DNA from: Guptibacillus hwajinpoensis | Lineage (GTDB): Bacteria > Bacillota > Bacilli > Bacillales > Guptibacillaceae | Direction: 5' to 3' | DNA: 53,654 nucleotides | Assembly: GCF_020171785.1 (NCBI RefSeq) | Contig: NZ_JAIVAE010000019.1 | Location: 1-53,654 of the forward strand | Part shown: in pieces, positions 1 through 10,450 of the stretch | How positions within the stretch are numbered: position 1 is the stretch's first letter | Layout: each line of letters begins with the position of its first letter | Notes under the pieces: model-generated | The model's input: only the letters and a program-made list of their open reading frames with translations | Told to the model about the DNA's origin: nothing | Databases searched by the model: none | Position numbers and translations under genes: made by a program

Positions 1-107
<107 letters not shown>

Positions 108-119
108 AATGATGAAAAG

Positions 120-152
120 GCGAGAGACCAAAAACGGTTTCTCGCTTTTTTT
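120..152 (+). terminator. rRNA operon terminator
   Basis: The stem GCGAGAGACC pairs with GGTTTCTCGC (one G-T pair) around a six-base A-rich loop, and seven T follow directly. This is a classic intrinsic terminator just after the 5S gene. Confidence 0.93.
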
Positions 153-400
153 GTATGGTTTTATGGATGAGTTTTCACTAGCTCCAAGCTCTCATTCGTA
201 TCGTTCGCGGAATTAATCTCAAATTCGCGGAAATATCTAAAATATCGCGGAATATACTTGCTACCTTCACATACCTCCTTGAGCGATAAGGATAATATAC
301 CTTTGAAATTTTCTTTCTTTTGGTAAATCACAGACACGGGATAAGTTACAGGCACATATCCTTAGAAAGAAGCGAAAAAACAGCTTAAATTAAATAATCG
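153..400. other. Non-coding stretch with a 20-bp-period repeat
   Basis: I see no convincing gene here. A minus-strand open frame of 64 codons exists, but it has no family match that I recognise and its start has a poor ribosome site. The main structure is a three-copy direct repeat at 204-263, listed separately. The rest is AT-rich spacer between the rRNA terminator and the gin promoter. Confidence 0.6.
204..263. repeat. Three direct repeats with a 20-bp period
   Basis: TTCGCGGAAT at 204, TTCGCGGAAA at 224 and ATCGCGGAAT at 244 are exactly 20 bp apart. The conserved core is TCGCGGAA, followed by an AT-rich arm (roughly TTAATCTCAAA, TATCTAAAAT, ATACTTGCTA). The GC-rich core stands out in an AT-rich spacer. 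Its function is unknown: protein-binding sites on one face of the helix or a copy of an interspersed repeat are both possible. Confidence 0.75.
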
Positions 401-430
401 GTATAGATCAGCTATAATTGGGCAATGCTT
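401..430 (+). promoter_or_regulatory. Putative forespore (SigF-type) promoter of gin
   Basis: GTATA at 401-405 fits the SigF -35 element GYWTA. After a 15-bp spacer, GGCAATGCTT at 421-430 fits the -10 element GGNRANAMTW with one mismatch. B. subtilis csfB is known to be SigF-dependent. The start of transcription would lie only about 14 bases from the start codon, right at the ribosome site. A TATAAT also occurs at 413-418 but has no good -35 partner. Confidence 0.6.
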
Positions 431-449
431 TTACCATGGAGGTGGGAAG

Positions 450-644
450 ATGGAGAAGACAATCAGGGAGAGCAGCGAGTGCTGTCTTGTTTGTGAAGAG
501 CACAGTTTCAAAGGCATCCATATTTGTGATCGTTTTATCTGTCATGACTGTGAGCGAAAGGTCATTCAAACAGATACCAGTCATGAAAACTATCAATTTT
601 ACCTTGAAAAACTACGCAAACTACGACTAAGTCGATTAGCATAA
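450..644 (+). CDS. csfB: Gin (CsfB), anti-sigma factor of SigG/SigE
   Basis: This 64-residue protein has the length and cysteine pattern of Gin: C-x2-C near residues 12-15 (CLVC) and a second pair in FICHDCERK. Gin binds zinc and, in B. subtilis, inhibits SigG in the early forespore and SigE where it should be silent. The ATG is preceded by a strong GGAGGTGG site. The gene sits right after an rRNA operon, as in B. subtilis, but the usual followers xpaC and yaaN are absent. A forespore-type promoter lies just upstream and a terminator just downstream, so it is monocistronic. Identification rests on size, cysteines and location, and is firm. Confidence 0.92.
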   Translation: MEKTIRESSECCLVCEEHSFKGIHICDRFICHDCERKVIQTDTSHENYQFYLEKLRKLRLSRLA

Positions 645-645
645 G

Positions 646-678
646 CAGATAGCTGTTCCATAAGCTATCTGTTTTTTT
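646..678 (+). terminator. Terminator after gin
   Basis: CAGATAGCT pairs perfectly with AGCTATCTG around an eight-base loop, followed by seven T. It begins two bases after the gin stop codon. Confidence 0.92.
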
Positions 679-799
679 ACTTGATCTAAAGAAGGGACAA
701 TCATAAGGATTTGCTTATCCCTTTACTTCTCCGATAGTCGAGATAATGATAGAATACTAGTATAAGGAAATGACTCTTCAATAGATTGAAGTTGATTAA

Positions 800-2239
800 A
801 TGAACAAAAGGAATCAAGCTCCATTATATGAAGCTCTACTATCGTGGAAAGATCAAAATCCTCTTTCCTTTCATGTCCCTGGGCATAAGAATGGGACGAG
901 TTTTTCTACATATATGCGTGCGGATGATTTATATAAAGATTTATTGAAAATAGATGCAACCGAACTTTCTGGACTAGATGATCTTCATCATGCAGAAGGT
1001 CCAATTAAAAAAGCAGAGCAGCTTACTGCTCATCTCTATGGAAGTGTTGAAAGTCGCTTTTTGGTGGGTGGTTCTACAGCTGGGAACCTGGCGATGATCA
1101 TGGCATTATGTTCTGAAGGAGATCGTGTTCTTGTTCAAAAGAACTGTCACAAATCTGTATTGAATGGACTGCGCTTAGCTAAAGCTAGACCTATTTTTCT
1201 CAGCCCATCTATTGATGAAACAAGTCAGGTACCGACTGGAGTAACACTCGATCTCATACGTCGTGCATTGAATCAATATAAAGATATCAAAGTGATTGTA
1301 CTCACCAATCCAAATTATTATGGAATGACTGTTAACTTAGAGTCAATTATCTCTTGTGCTCACCAGAATGGAATTCCGGTTCTAGTTGATGAGGCGCACG
1401 GTGCACATTTTGTGAAAAGTGAGTTTTTCCCTGAGAGTGCTTTAAAGCAAGGAGCAGATGTGGTTGTTCAATCTGCCCACAAAACCCTACCTGCTATGAC
1501 GATGGGTTCTTACTTACACGTAGGGAATGAAATGTATAGAGATGCAATTAATGACTATTTACAACTCTTTCAATCAAGCAGTCCTTCCTATCCAATTATG
1601 GCTTCGCTCGATTTAGCGAGACACTATCTTTTTTCGCTGACAGATGATCAGCTTAGCCTTATCCTAGAAGAGGTTCTTCAATTTAAGAAACAACTAAGTG
1701 AGGTTCCTGGTATAAGCGTCATAGGGGAGGTAGGTCAAGCGTATTACCAGCTTGATCCTCTCAAAATTACGGTGCAGTTATCTGGCATGTCGGGATATGA
1801 GTTAGCAATGAAACTTGAGAATGAGAATGTATTTGTTGAGCTTAGTGATCCTTTAAATGTTTTACTTGTATGCCCAATTGCTTCTAATAAGGAGGTTTTT
1901 GAGCGGGGATTACAGGCATTTAAAAATATTGCTTCACTCAGGGATGAAGCTAATTTTAACGTGTCGTTCACTAAGATGGCTGACGAAGATATTACTTTTC
2001 CTGCTTATTCCTTTGCGAAGTTGGAGACGATGATAAAAGAGAAGGTTAGGATAACTGAAGCGAAGGGATTGATTGCATCGAAAGCTGTCATTCCCTATCC
2101 ACCGGGTGTTCCTATTGTCATACCGGGTGAACGAATCGGATTAGAGAAAATGAAACAGTTAGATATGATTTTACGTGCTGGTGGGCACATACAAGGATTA
2201 GATGGAGATCTGATTGAGATTGCAAGAGAAGAGGAGTAG
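800..2239 (+). CDS. yaaO: Orn/Lys/Arg decarboxylase family protein (YaaO-like)
   Basis: A PLP-dependent fold-type I decarboxylase of 479 residues, close to the 480 of B. subtilis YaaO. The N-terminal FHVPGHKNG motif (about 24-32), the DEAHGAH motif near residue 199-205 and SAHKTLPAM with the PLP lysine at residue 228 are all present. It lacks the long N-terminal wing domain of the inducible enterobacterial enzymes. Substrate cannot be told from sequence: lysine, arginine or ornithine are possible, giving a polyamine or cadaverine. An in-frame TAA abuts the ATG, so the start is the first possible one, yet its ribosome site is weak. tmk begins four bases after its stop, so the two are co-transcribed. 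Confidence 0.9.
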   Translation: MNKRNQAPLYEALLSWKDQNPLSFHVPGHKNGTSFSTYMRADDLYKDLLKIDATELSGLDDLHHAEGPIKKAEQLTAHLYGSVESRFLVGGSTAGNLAMIMALCSEGDRVLVQKNCHKSVLNGLRLAKARPIFLSPSIDETSQVPTGVTLDLIRRALNQYKDIKVIVLTNPNYYGMTVNLESIISCAHQNGIPVLVDEAHGAHFVKSEFFPESALKQGADVVVQSAHKTLPAMTMGSYLHVGNEMYRDAINDYLQLFQSSSPSYPIMASLDLARHYLFSLTDDQLSLILEEVLQFKKQLSEVPGISVIGEVGQAYYQLDPLKITVQLSGMSGYELAMKLENENVFVELSDPLNVLLVCPIASNKEVFERGLQAFKNIASLRDEANFNVSFTKMADEDITFPAYSFAKLETMIKEKVRITEAKGLIASKAVIPYPPGVPIVIPGERIGLEKMKQLDMILRAGGHIQGLDGDLIEIAREEE

Positions 2240-2243
2240 GGCA

Positions 2244-2885
2244 GTGAAAGGATTATTTATAACTTTTGAAGGACCAGATGGTGCAGGTAAATCCACACAG
2301 GTTCAGAAACTAGTTGATTATTTAAAAGAAGAGGGAATTCCTTTTATTCATACACGAGAGCCTGGGGGTACAGCAATCAGTGATCAGATTCGTTCGTTGA
2401 TTTTGAACCCAGAACATAAAGAGATGGTGGATGAAACAGAGGTTCTTCTTTATGCTTCATCGCGTGCACAGCACGTAAGAGAGAAGATTATCCCGGCATT
2501 AAATGAAGGGTACCTTGTCATTTGTGATCGCTTTGTTGATGCATCGATTGCTTATCAGGCAGTTGGGCTTGGATTAGATGTGGAAAGTGTGAAAGTCATT
2601 AACGAATTTGCTACTGGTGGACTTACACCTAATCGGAGCTATATGATTGATCTGCCAGTTTCCGTTGGTAAAGAAAGAATGATTGCTAGAAATCAACTAG
2701 ACCGCATTGAACAAAAAGGAACAGCTTATCATGAAAAAGTAAGAGAAGCCTTTTTGGAACTATATAAAGATAACAAAGACCGGATTCATTTGATTAATGG
2801 TGAGCAAAGTGTGGATGAGATTTTTTCATCTATAATAAAGGATTTTAAAACACTTTGGGATAATTATTCTATTAATAGCAAATAA
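2244..2885 (+). CDS. tmk: Thymidylate kinase
   Basis: Thymidylate kinase phosphorylates dTMP to dTDP with ATP, feeding DNA synthesis in the cytoplasm. The 213-residue protein shows the P-loop GPDGAGKS (residues 10-17), the TREPGGT motif and CDRFVDAS, all diagnostic. I chose the GTG at 2244 because GAGGAG lies seven bases upstream and the protein then begins MKGLFITFEG, as in relatives. The open frame extends upstream into yaaO, but that extension has no counterpart in the family. It is coupled to yaaO and leads into the darA-holB-ricT-yabA series. Confidence 0.97.
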   Translation: MKGLFITFEGPDGAGKSTQVQKLVDYLKEEGIPFIHTREPGGTAISDQIRSLILNPEHKEMVDETEVLLYASSRAQHVREKIIPALNEGYLVICDRFVDASIAYQAVGLGLDVESVKVINEFATGGLTPNRSYMIDLPVSVGKERMIARNQLDRIEQKGTAYHEKVREAFLELYKDNKDRIHLINGEQSVDEIFSSIIKDFKTLWDNYSINSK

Positions 2886-2920
2886 AAGGGTGGGAATTTG
2901 CCGCCCAGGGAGGGATATAA

Positions 2921-3250
<330 letters not shown>

Positions 3251-3272
3251 TACGGTAGGATGAGGGATAGAA

Positions 3273-4259
3273 ATGGTAGATTGGAATGAATTAAAAGAAC
3301 GTCAGCCTACGGTTGTTAGGATGGTAACCAACAGCTTCACAAAGAATCGTCTTTCTCATGCGTACTTATTTGATGGTGGAGCAGGAACTGGTAAAAAAGA
3401 TGTCGCCGTTCATATGGCAAAAACTTATTTTTGTCAGGAACGCACGGGGATTGAGCCTTGTCAACACTGCAAAGATTGCAAGCGAATTGATTCAGGGAAC
3501 CACCCGGACCTCCACCTCATAGAGCCTGAAGGTCAATCAATTAAAATTGATCAAATAAGAAAGCTACAAAAGGAATTCTCCTATCTGGGAGTTGAGTCTC
3601 GAAAAAAAGTTTATATCTTGAATCATTCAGATCGAATGACAACGCAGGCTGCAAATAGTTTACTTAAATTCCTAGAAGAGCCGGGGCAAATGACGATGGC
3701 GATTTTATTAACTGAACAAAAGCAGCACATTCTTTCGACGATTTATTCGAGGTGCCAGGTCATTACCTTTCAGCCACTTTCAACAAATGGAGTGGAGGAA
3801 GCTCTTATAAACGACGGAGTGCCCTCATACCTTGCTAAATCGGCTGCTCAGCTAACGAATGATCAGCGTGCAGCAAAGGAGCTTGCACTTGATGAGTGGT
3901 TTGCACAGGCAAGAGCGATAGTGATACAATTGACTGAAGAGTTGAAGGAAAGACCTCATCAGGTTTTCCTAACGATCCATGACAAATGGCTAGCACATTT
4001 TAAGGATAAAACGCAGCAGGATATGGGCCTTAACCTTATGCTTTTTTGGTATAAGGATTTATTGAAAATACAACTGCAGGATAATCGGATTGTCTATGCA
4101 GATCAGAAGGATAAGCTCGAACGTTATGCCCTTCAATTCGGAAGAAAGAAGATAAGTCAGCATATGATGGCGATACTCGATGCCAAAAGACGTCTGAGTG
4201 CAAACACAAACCCACAGTTTGTGATGGAACAGTTAGTGCTCAGGTTACGGGAGGGATAA
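3273..4259 (+). CDS. holB: DNA polymerase III delta prime subunit
   Basis: This is the delta prime subunit of the sliding-clamp loader. The 328-residue protein has a P-loop (GGAGTGKK, 35-42), a four-cysteine zinc module (Cys54, 63, 66, 69) and the sensor motif around NSLLKFLEEPG. The delta prime subunit usually does not hydrolyse ATP in the loader, though a near-normal P-loop is kept here. It stops five bases before ricT, which starts with GTG, suggesting translational coupling. Neighbours tmk and yabA also belong to DNA precursor supply and replication control. Confidence 0.96.
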   Translation: MVDWNELKERQPTVVRMVTNSFTKNRLSHAYLFDGGAGTGKKDVAVHMAKTYFCQERTGIEPCQHCKDCKRIDSGNHPDLHLIEPEGQSIKIDQIRKLQKEFSYLGVESRKKVYILNHSDRMTTQAANSLLKFLEEPGQMTMAILLTEQKQHILSTIYSRCQVITFQPLSTNGVEEALINDGVPSYLAKSAAQLTNDQRAAKELALDEWFAQARAIVIQLTEELKERPHQVFLTIHDKWLAHFKDKTQQDMGLNLMLFWYKDLLKIQLQDNRIVYADQKDKLERYALQFGRKKISQHMMAILDAKRRLSANTNPQFVMEQLVLRLREG

Positions 4260-4263
4260 GTTT

Positions 4264-5091
4264 GTGTATGAAGTAGTTGGCGTTCGCTTTAAAAAAGCGG
4301 GGAAGATCTATTACTTTGATCCGAGTAGCCTCCAGGTGTCCGACAAAGAATTTGTTATCGTGGAGACTGCCAGAGGGGTTGAATTTGGGAAAGTTGTATT
4401 AGCTAACAAGCAAGTTGATGAAGAAGATATCGTTCTTCCTCTTAAGAAAGTAATTCGTATAGCCGATGAGAAAGATCGTCTTGCGGTCGAAGATAATAAA
4501 CATGCAGCTGAAGAAGCATTTGATGTATGCGTTTCTAAAATTGAAGAGTACAAGCTTGATATGAAGCTTGTTGATGTGGAATATACATTTGATCGAAATA
4601 AAATTATTTTTTATTTCACAGCAGATGGAAGAGTCGATTTTCGCGAACTTGTGAAAGGGCTCGCATCCATTTTTCGAACAAGAATTGAACTTCGTCAGAT
4701 TGGGGTACGGGATGAAGCGAAGATGCTTGGTGGTATTGGACCGTGTGGCAGAATGCTTTGTTGCTCAACGTGGCTTGGCGATTTTGAACCTGTTTCAATA
4801 AAGATGGCGAAAGATCAAAATTTATCCTTAAATCCTGCTAAAATATCAGGACTTTGCGGCAGATTAATGTGTTGCTTGAAGTATGAGAACGATGCTTATG
4901 AGTCTGGTAAAAAAGAGCTTCCAGACGTTGGGAAGACGATTCATACCGGACAGGGCAAAGGAAAAGTTGTTGGGTTGAATATATTGGAACGTCTTGTTCA
5001 GGTTGAATTGTTCGAACTTAACCGCGTGACAGAATATACGCTTGATGAATTAATACAAGACGGCGCAGTATCTACGCAAGCCACAGATTGA
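4264..5091 (+). CDS. ricT: RicT (YaaT), PSP1 domain protein of the RicAFT complex
   Basis: The 275-residue protein has the same length as B. subtilis YaaT and near-identical blocks such as FYFTADGRVDFRELVKGLAS. It carries the paired cysteine motifs GPCGRMLCC (about 159-167) and GLCGRLMCC (about 196-204). In B. subtilis, RicT works with RicA and RicF, which bind Fe-S clusters, to support RNase Y-dependent mRNA maturation and to promote sporulation and competence. The start is GTG, four bases after holB, giving MYEVVGVRFKKAG as in relatives. It is part of the tmk-to-yabA series. Confidence 0.96.
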   Translation: MYEVVGVRFKKAGKIYYFDPSSLQVSDKEFVIVETARGVEFGKVVLANKQVDEEDIVLPLKKVIRIADEKDRLAVEDNKHAAEEAFDVCVSKIEEYKLDMKLVDVEYTFDRNKIIFYFTADGRVDFRELVKGLASIFRTRIELRQIGVRDEAKMLGGIGPCGRMLCCSTWLGDFEPVSIKMAKDQNLSLNPAKISGLCGRLMCCLKYENDAYESGKKELPDVGKTIHTGQGKGKVVGLNILERLVQVELFELNRVTEYTLDELIQDGAVSTQATD

Positions 5092-5107
5092 TTGAGGTGG
5101 AACGGAA

Positions 5108-5452
5108 GTGGAGAAAAAAGAAGTTTTTTCACGTGTAAGCTCAATGGAAGAACAGATTGGTGACTTATACAAACAATTAGGCGAACTTAAAGAACATCTT
5201 GCAGGACTGCTGGAAGAAAATCACCATCTCGAAATTGAGAATCACCACTTGCGAGAGCGGTTAGAACAAACTTCAGAGCCGAAGAGTCATTCATCTAGCA
5301 AGAAGAAGCGTGGTAAGCCAGAAGTTGGAGAAGGCTATGATAATCTTGCCAGGTTGTACCAGGAAGGTTTTCATATATGTAATCTCCACTATGGTAGTAT
5401 TCGGACAGAAGGAGATTGCCTTTTCTGCCTGTCATTCTTAAATAAAAAGTAG
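5108..5452 (+). CDS. yabA: YabA, negative regulator of replication initiation
   Basis: YabA restrains initiation at oriC by contacting DnaA and the sliding clamp DnaN. The 114-residue protein shows the expected layout: an N-terminal coiled-coil rich in Glu and Leu (about residues 8-58), a basic linker with KKKRGK, and a C-terminal zinc module (FHICNLHYG followed by DCLFC). The start is GTG with GAGGTGG upstream. It closes the replication-linked gene series; a strong terminator follows. Finding it with holB and tmk matches the B. subtilis order. Confidence 0.95.
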   Translation: MEKKEVFSRVSSMEEQIGDLYKQLGELKEHLAGLLEENHHLEIENHHLRERLEQTSEPKSHSSSKKKRGKPEVGEGYDNLARLYQEGFHICNLHYGSIRTEGDCLFCLSFLNKK

Positions 5453-5458
5453 TGATCT

Positions 5459-5488
5459 GGTCTTTCCGTATCTGGAAAGACCTTTTTT
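5459..5488 (+). terminator. Terminator after yabA
   Basis: GGTCTTTCC pairs perfectly with GGAAAGACC around a six-base loop and is followed by six T. Confidence 0.94.
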
Positions 5489-5534
5489 ACACTTTCGAGA
5501 GACAAACATTTCATATAGATAGGAGAACAGCATC

Positions 5535-6272
5535 ATGCAATTAAACGGTGATGAACGAATTGATTACATCGTTGAAAACGAACTGAGCATTATTCAAAGT
5601 CCAACAGTTTTTTCTTTTTCCTTAGATGCCATCTTACTAGCTAGGTTTGCTTGGGTTCCAATCAAGCGTGGAAAGATAATTGATCTTTGTACAGGAAACG
5701 GTATTATCCCGCTGTTATTATCGCGGAAAAGTGAAGTTACGATTGAAGGGGTGGAAATTCAAGATCGCCTCTTTGATATGGGGCAGAGGAGTATTGAATT
5801 AAATAAACTAGATGCTCAATTAACCCTCCATCATGCGGATATTCGTGAATTACCTTCAACCATTAAACGGGAATCATATGATGCGGTTACGTGTAATCCA
5901 CCATATTTTAAAAGTACGCGAAACGAGCAGCATAATTTAAACGAGCATTTTACCATCGCTCGACATGAAGTGATGTGTACCCTTGAAGATGTCATTCAGT
6001 CCTGTAGCCAATTAGTTAAGCAGGGCGGTAAGGTATCCCTAGTGCATCGTCCTGAAAGGTTACTGGACATTATGACATTCATGCGAAAGTATCGAATCGA
6101 ACCAAAAAGGATGCAGCTCATCTATCCGAAAGCTGGTAAAGAAGCCAATACGCTTTTAATAGAAGGAATAAAAGACGGGAAACCTGATTTAAAAGTGTTG
6201 CCCCCATTCATTGTTTATCAAAATGATAATCAATACACCGATGAAATGAGCAGCGTATATGAAGAGCTCTAA
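5535..6272 (+). CDS. trmN6: tRNA1(Val) (adenine(37)-N6)-methyltransferase family
   Basis: A class I SAM-dependent methyltransferase of 245 residues (YabB in B. subtilis). The SAM-binding segment DLCTGNG starts near residue 50 and the catalytic NPPYF motif, typical of adenine-N6 enzymes, is at 121-125. Relatives in E. coli methylate A37 of tRNA-Val; the substrate in Bacillus is inferred. AGGAGA lies before the ATG. It overlaps yazA by 14 bases and forms a three-gene unit with yazA and rsmI. Confidence 0.92.
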   Translation: MQLNGDERIDYIVENELSIIQSPTVFSFSLDAILLARFAWVPIKRGKIIDLCTGNGIIPLLLSRKSEVTIEGVEIQDRLFDMGQRSIELNKLDAQLTLHHADIRELPSTIKRESYDAVTCNPPYFKSTRNEQHNLNEHFTIARHEVMCTLEDVIQSCSQLVKQGGKVSLVHRPERLLDIMTFMRKYRIEPKRMQLIYPKAGKEANTLLIEGIKDGKPDLKVLPPFIVYQNDNQYTDEMSSVYEEL

Positions 6273-6516
6273 TCATTTCGTGTATATATTGGAGTGTGGA
6301 GATGGAAGCTACTATACTGGTTATACGACGGATATATCCCAGCGGTTAGCACAACATGAATGTGGAAAAGGGGCTAAGTATACAAGGGGCAGAGGGCCAC
6401 TGACTCTCGTCTATCAAGACGAATTCGAGACGAAGCGTGAAGCGATGCAGGTAGAATATCAAATTAAACAATTATCACGTGAAAAAAAAGAAAAGATTAT
6501 TAAAGAAGAGAGGTAA
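6259..6516 (+). CDS. yazA: GIY-YIG domain protein (YazA)
   Basis: A single-domain GIY-YIG protein of 85 residues. The VYILECGDGSYYTGYT segment (about 8-23) carries the paired tyrosines and is followed by the conserved arginine region. It resembles the UvrC N-terminal nuclease fold and the E. coli YhbQ group. Nuclease activity is plausible, but the biological substrate is not known. It overlaps trmN6 at its start, so translation is probably coupled, and rsmI starts five bases after its stop. Confidence 0.9.
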   Translation: MKSSNHFVYILECGDGSYYTGYTTDISQRLAQHECGKGAKYTRGRGPLTLVYQDEFETKREAMQVEYQIKQLSREKKEKIIKEER

Positions 6517-6520
6517 AATC

Positions 6521-7387
6521 ATGTGGAGTCAACAGAGCTACAAAGAGACTGAGACAGGTAAGCTTTATCTCGTCCCCACCCCAATAGGCAATTTAAACGA
6601 TATGACCTTTCGTGCCATTCAGACCTTAAAAGACGCTGATCTTATTGCAGCAGAAGATACGAGACAATCCAAAAAATTGACGAATCACTTCGAAATTGAA
6701 ACAAAGTTAATTAGTTATCATGAACATAACAAAGAGTCGAGTGGTTTTAAGTTATTGGAGCGATTAAGAGAAGGTCAAACCATTGCTCTTATTAGTGATG
6801 CGGGGATGCCTGCCATTTCCGACCCAGGATATGAAATTGTTTCATCTTGCCTCGCTGAAAATATTCCTGTTATCCCGTTACCAGGAGCAAATGCTGCCAT
6901 CACTGCACTTGTTGCATCAGGCTTACCAACCCAGCATTTCTATTATTATGGTTTCCTCTCACGACAGAAGAAAGAGCGGAAGAAAGAACTATCCCAATTA
7001 AGAAGTATTCCCTCACCAATTATGTTCTATGAAGCTCCTCATCGCTTAAAGGAAATGATGAAAGCCATTCTCGAAGTACTTGGTAACAGAGAGATTGTTA
7101 TAGCAAGAGAATTAACGAAGCGATATGAAGAGTTTATACGCGGAACAGTCGAAGAAGTCCTTGTCTGGTGTGAGCAGTCAGAGATTCGAGGCGAATTCTG
7201 TGTTGTTGTTGATGGGGGTACCGAAGAAGTGAGTAGTGAAGAACAGTGGTGGACAAACTTTTCATTACAAGAACACGTGGAGCACTATGTTAATGAAGGA
7301 ATGAAAAGTAAGGATGCTATTAAACAAGTAGCGTTAGAAAGAGAACTTCCCAAAAGAGATGTGTATCAAGCGTATCATGTCGAATAA
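6521..7387 (+). CDS. rsmI: 16S rRNA (cytidine(1402)-2'-O)-methyltransferase
   Basis: RsmI methylates the ribose of C1402 in the 16S decoding centre. The 288-residue protein starts with the YLVPTPIGNL signature (16-25) of tetrapyrrole-methylase-like SAM enzymes and has AAEDTRQ, ISDAGMPAISDPG and PLPGANA blocks. I chose the ATG at 6521 because GAAGAGAGG lies just upstream and the protein then matches relatives; the open frame extends further upstream into yazA. It ends the trmN6-yazA-rsmI unit, facing abrB across a shared terminator. Confidence 0.96.
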   Translation: MWSQQSYKETETGKLYLVPTPIGNLNDMTFRAIQTLKDADLIAAEDTRQSKKLTNHFEIETKLISYHEHNKESSGFKLLERLREGQTIALISDAGMPAISDPGYEIVSSCLAENIPVIPLPGANAAITALVASGLPTQHFYYYGFLSRQKKERKKELSQLRSIPSPIMFYEAPHRLKEMMKAILEVLGNREIVIARELTKRYEEFIRGTVEEVLVWCEQSEIRGEFCVVVDGGTEEVSSEEQWWTNFSLQEHVEHYVNEGMKSKDAIKQVALERELPKRDVYQAYHVE

Positions 7388-7395
7388 AGATGTCG

Positions 7396-7430
7396 AAAAA
7401 AAGCTCCTGCCGCAGGCAGGAGCTTTTCGA
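7396..7430. terminator. Bidirectional terminator between rsmI and abrB
   Basis: AAGCTCCTGCC pairs perfectly with GGCAGGAGCTT around a three-base loop. A-rich sequence flanks the left arm and T-rich the right arm, so the hairpin can end transcription from both converging genes. Confidence 0.93.
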
Positions 7431-7438
7431 TACGTTCA

Positions 7439-7717
7439 TTATTTTGCAAGAGCTTTTTGGATTTCTTCCAACACTTGCTCTGCGCCTTCTTTGCTAAGGA
7501 TAAGCTTCCCGTTACCGATTGCTAAATTGTCATCGGATACTTCACCAGTTACCTGACAAGTCATGTTAGGCTTATACTTTTTAAGAATGATGCGCTCGTC
7601 GTCGACGTAGATTTCAAGAGCGTCCTTTTCTGCGATGCCAAGAGTACGGCGAAGTTCGATTGGAATAACAACACGGCCAAGCTCGTCAACTTTACGTACA
7701 ATACCAGTAGATTTCAT
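7439..7717 (-). CDS. abrB: Transition-state regulator AbrB
   Basis: AbrB is a DNA-binding tetramer that represses many stationary-phase genes during growth. The 92-residue protein is nearly identical to B. subtilis AbrB over its N-terminal swapped-hairpin DNA-binding domain (MKSTGIVRKVDELGRVVIP) and keeps the KKYKPNMTCQVTGEVSDDN block with the cysteine of the C-terminal half. The SD GGGGAG lies upstream on the minus strand. The promoter and a Spo0A box are visible (separate entries), which fits repression of abrB by Spo0A~P at the onset of sporulation. It is the only minus-strand gene in the window. SpoVT at 27 kb is its paralogue. Confidence 0.98.
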   Translation of the reverse strand: MKSTGIVRKVDELGRVVIPIELRRTLGIAEKDALEIYVDDERIILKKYKPNMTCQVTGEVSDDNLAIGNGKLILSKEGAEQVLEEIQKALAK

Positions 7718-7762
7718 GTTTTATACTCCCCTATTCCCAATTTTTTATTAATTACGTCAGGA

Positions 7763-7771
7763 TTCGACAAA
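7763..7771 (-). promoter_or_regulatory. Spo0A box downstream of the abrB promoter
   Basis: On the minus strand this reads TTTGTCGAA, an exact match to the 0A box TTTGTCRAA. It lies roughly 15-25 bases after the expected abrB transcription start, as the repressing boxes do in B. subtilis. Confidence 0.8.
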
Positions 7772-7791
7772 TTTCTCTATTTATGTTCTAT

Positions 7792-7820
7792 ATAATACCA
7801 GTGTTTCCCATTAGCGTCAA
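7792..7820 (-). promoter_or_regulatory. SigA promoter of abrB
   Basis: On the minus strand, TTGACG (7815-7820) and TATTAT (7792-7797) are separated by 17 bp. Transcription would start near 7785. Confidence 0.85.
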
Positions 7821-7914
7821 TCCTTTTGAATGGGTAAATATTTCCTACAAAAGGTCCGTTAAGGGATTGATAGTACTATGAAATTGCCAAAACCTGACTT
7901 GCCTATATTAATAA

Positions 7915-7945
7915 TTCGACAATTTTCTTGTAAATCCTTCGACAT
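7915..7945 (-). promoter_or_regulatory. Two further Spo0A-like boxes between abrB and metG
   Basis: TTGTCGAA at 7915-7922 and ATGTCGAA at 7938-7945 (both read on the minus strand) contain the TGTCGAA core and are 23 bp apart. They lie about 100-120 bp upstream of the abrB -35 and 50-70 bp upstream of the metG -35. Which gene they act on, if any, is not clear. Confidence 0.5.
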
Positions 7946-7990
7946 GAATTGTAAATTTGTGTAGGTAAAAAGGATTTAAGCTCCGCTTCC

Positions 7991-8019
7991 TTGCAATTAT
8001 TCCTTAAATTAGTTATATT
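7991..8019 (+). promoter_or_regulatory. Putative SigA promoter of metG
   Basis: TTGCAA (7991-7996) and TATATT (8014-8019) are separated by 17 bp. The transcript would have a leader of about 205 bases before metG. Confidence 0.7.
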
Positions 8020-8025
8020 TTGATG

Positions 8026-10171
<2,146 letters not shown>

Positions 10172-10177
10172 TCACTC

Positions 10178-10210
10178 AAGACTCGGTCTTACTCAGACCG
10201 GGTCTTTTTT
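10178..10210 (+). terminator. Terminator after metG
   Basis: AAGACTCGGTCT pairs with AGACCGGGTCTT (one mismatch) around a five-base loop and runs into six T. Confidence 0.92.
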
Positions 10211-10450
10211 ACTTTTCATTTCACAATTTATCCCTGTAAATAAATAGAGGGTTTATGAGTGGATTACCTTCGTTTGCGCACTATAAAAGCAAAGCGAACC
10301 ATAATAGAAAGGCTTAATATACAGAATATTCTAACTTATTTTCTGTTCGTTGTAAACAAATTGTAATTAAAATGAAACTGTTTAGACTTAGAAAAAAACT
10401 AGGACATTTGGTACACTAGCATCGTACTAGAGTGGAGAAGGAGTTTTGAC

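Noticed and set aside
161-355. Minus-strand open frame of 64 codons opposite the repeat region
   Set aside because: Part of its coding sequence is just the 20-bp repeat read as protein, its ribosome site is poor and I recognise no family. The repeat explains it better.
413-418. TATAAT before gin as a SigA -10
   Set aside because: No acceptable -35 lies 16-18 bp upstream, while the SigF-type elements at 401-430 fit both sequence and known regulation of csfB.
5486-5519. TTTACA and TATAGA before trmN6 as a promoter
   Set aside because: The spacer would be 22 bp, too long for SigA without an activator.
7378-7397. Two forward TGTCGAA sequences at the end of rsmI
   Set aside because: They match the 0A core, but one overlaps the rsmI stop region and both belong to the arms flanking the shared terminator. 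No promoter is near, so I treat them as chance.
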